DNA of 15,667 nucleotides from positions 1-15,667 of the forward strand of contig SFFS01000048.1 of NCBI GenBank assembly GCA_004557805.1, written 5' to 3'. The notes beneath the pieces are model-generated. The model saw only the letters and a program-made list of their open reading frames with translations, did no database searches and had not been told where the DNA came from. Position 1 is the first letter of the stretch, and every line of letters begins with the position of its first letter. Positions 15,278 to 15,667 of the stretch are shown in pieces. Made by a program: the position numbers and the translations under genes. This DNA comes from Clostridiales bacterium. GTDB lineage: Bacteria; Bacillota; Clostridia; Christensenellales; Aristaeellaceae.

Positions 15278-15308
15278 CCGCCGGTCCTCCTTCGCGTGTT
15301 CCCGGTGG

Positions 15309-15337
15309 ATTATAGCAGCTTTTCCGCCCGGCCGCAA
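15309..15337 (-). promoter_or_regulatory. Sigma-A promoter for the YgbA-type gene
   Basis: TTGCGG (15332-15337), 17-base spacer, TATAAT (15309-15314) on the minus strand, 31 bases before the ATG. The -10 is perfect; the -35 matches 3 of 6. No NsrR-like or other operator could be recognised. Confidence 0.6.
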
Positions 15338-15348
15338 TCCCGGCGCGC

Positions 15349-15667
15349 TCAGCCGTTCCCCACGACCCGCGCGGCCAGCACGGTCATATCGTCCGGCGCG
15401 GAACCGCCGCAGCGGTCGAGCGCGCGCTTGAGGAGGGTATCGGCGAATTTTTGCGGCGCAAGCGCCGCATCGCGCGGAGCCATGCCGCCCAGCGCGCGCA
15501 GGAAGGCGGCGTCATCGCCGCCAAAAGCGTCCGTCACGCCGTCGGTAACAAGGAGCAGCAGATCGCCCGGCTGAAGCCGCGCCGCCGTTCGCTGCGGGCT
15601 GGCCGATTCGACGATGCCCAGCGGCAGCGCGTCGCCGCCGATGCGACGGCAGCGCCCCCCGCGCAGC
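15349..15667 (-). CDS. spoIIE: Stage II sporulation protein E, C-terminal part of the phosphatase domain (partial)
   Basis: Only the last 106 codons are in the window; the 5' part lies beyond the right edge. The visible protein includes GGDALPLGIVESASP, then LQPGDLLLLVTDGVTDAFGG with the metal-binding DG of PP2C-type phosphatases, and ends with FADTLLKRALDRCGGSAPDDMTVLAARV carrying the closing DDMT metal motif. SpoIIE dephosphorylates SpoIIAA to switch on sigma-F in the forespore. Other PP2C/RsbU-like phosphatases share these motifs, so the name depends on context: spoIIE precedes tilS-hpt-ftsH in Bacillus and many Clostridia, exactly as here. The predicted N-terminal membrane region would lie outside the window. 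Confidence 0.85.
   Translation of the reverse strand, partial: LRGGRCRRIGGDALPLGIVESASPQRTAARLQPGDLLLLVTDGVTDAFGGDDAAFLRALGGMAPRDAALAPQKFADTLLKRALDRCGGSAPDDMTVLAARVVGNG

Noticed and set aside
15315..15348. Terminator for spoIIE in the spoIIE-ygbA gap
   Set aside because: The CCGG-rich bases there do not give a stable stem followed by a U-tract on the minus strand.

Overview
The window looks like chromosomal DNA from a GC-rich, endospore-forming member of the Clostridia (Bacillota). A SpoIIE phosphatase tail sits upstream of tilS-hpt-ftsH, which is the Bacillota spoIIE-tilS-hpt-ftsH neighbourhood. V/A-type ATPase genes, the thiamine S-component ThiT, a CdaR/PucR-type regulator beside a sugar-ABC ATPase, and strong GGAGG ribosome binding sites all fit a fermentative Gram-positive anaerobe. 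No phage, integrase, transposase, CRISPR array, rRNA or tRNA was found, so the species remains unnamed.

Layout. 1-1014 (minus strand): upp, then a V-type ATPase stalk subunit, then the first codons of subunit I. 1148-2619: a divergent pair, a DUF3343 putative S/Se carrier (minus) and an EF2568-type cysteine desulfurase (plus). 2633-3835 (minus): a secreted S41/PDZ carboxyl-terminal processing protease. 3993-6263 (minus): a MsmK/UgpC-type sugar ABC ATPase, a strong terminator, then a CdaR-like regulator. 6431-7015 (minus): a YfbR-like 5'-nucleotidase. 7032-7824 (plus): a complete TPP-riboswitch-controlled thiT unit with promoter, aptamer, antiterminator, terminator, gene and final terminator. 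7901-14397 (minus): a tightly packed run tilS, hpt, ftsH, PHP phosphoesterase, VanW-family envelope protein, with two stop/start overlaps. 14398-14935: no gene; a 17-bp perfect palindrome followed by three diverged tandem repeats of about 138 bp. 14936-15277 (minus): a YgbA-type cysteine-rich protein with its own promoter. 15349-15667 (minus): the C-terminal end of SpoIIE.

How the parts fit: nucleobase salvage (upp, hpt), nucleotide clean-up (YfbR, PHP), membrane and envelope quality control (FtsH, Ctp, VanW), tRNA decoding (TilS), ion-pumping ATPase, sugar uptake and vitamin uptake. It is mostly a housekeeping region. The least ordinary stretch is the repeat block at 14479-14935, where a small stem shows a compensatory base change between copies. 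Two places (upp and ctp) have an intrinsic terminator and the next promoter occupying the same bases, and tilS appears to have a leaderless start. I found no convincing multi-gene undescribed system; the repeat block and the desulfurase/DUF3343 pair are the best leads.
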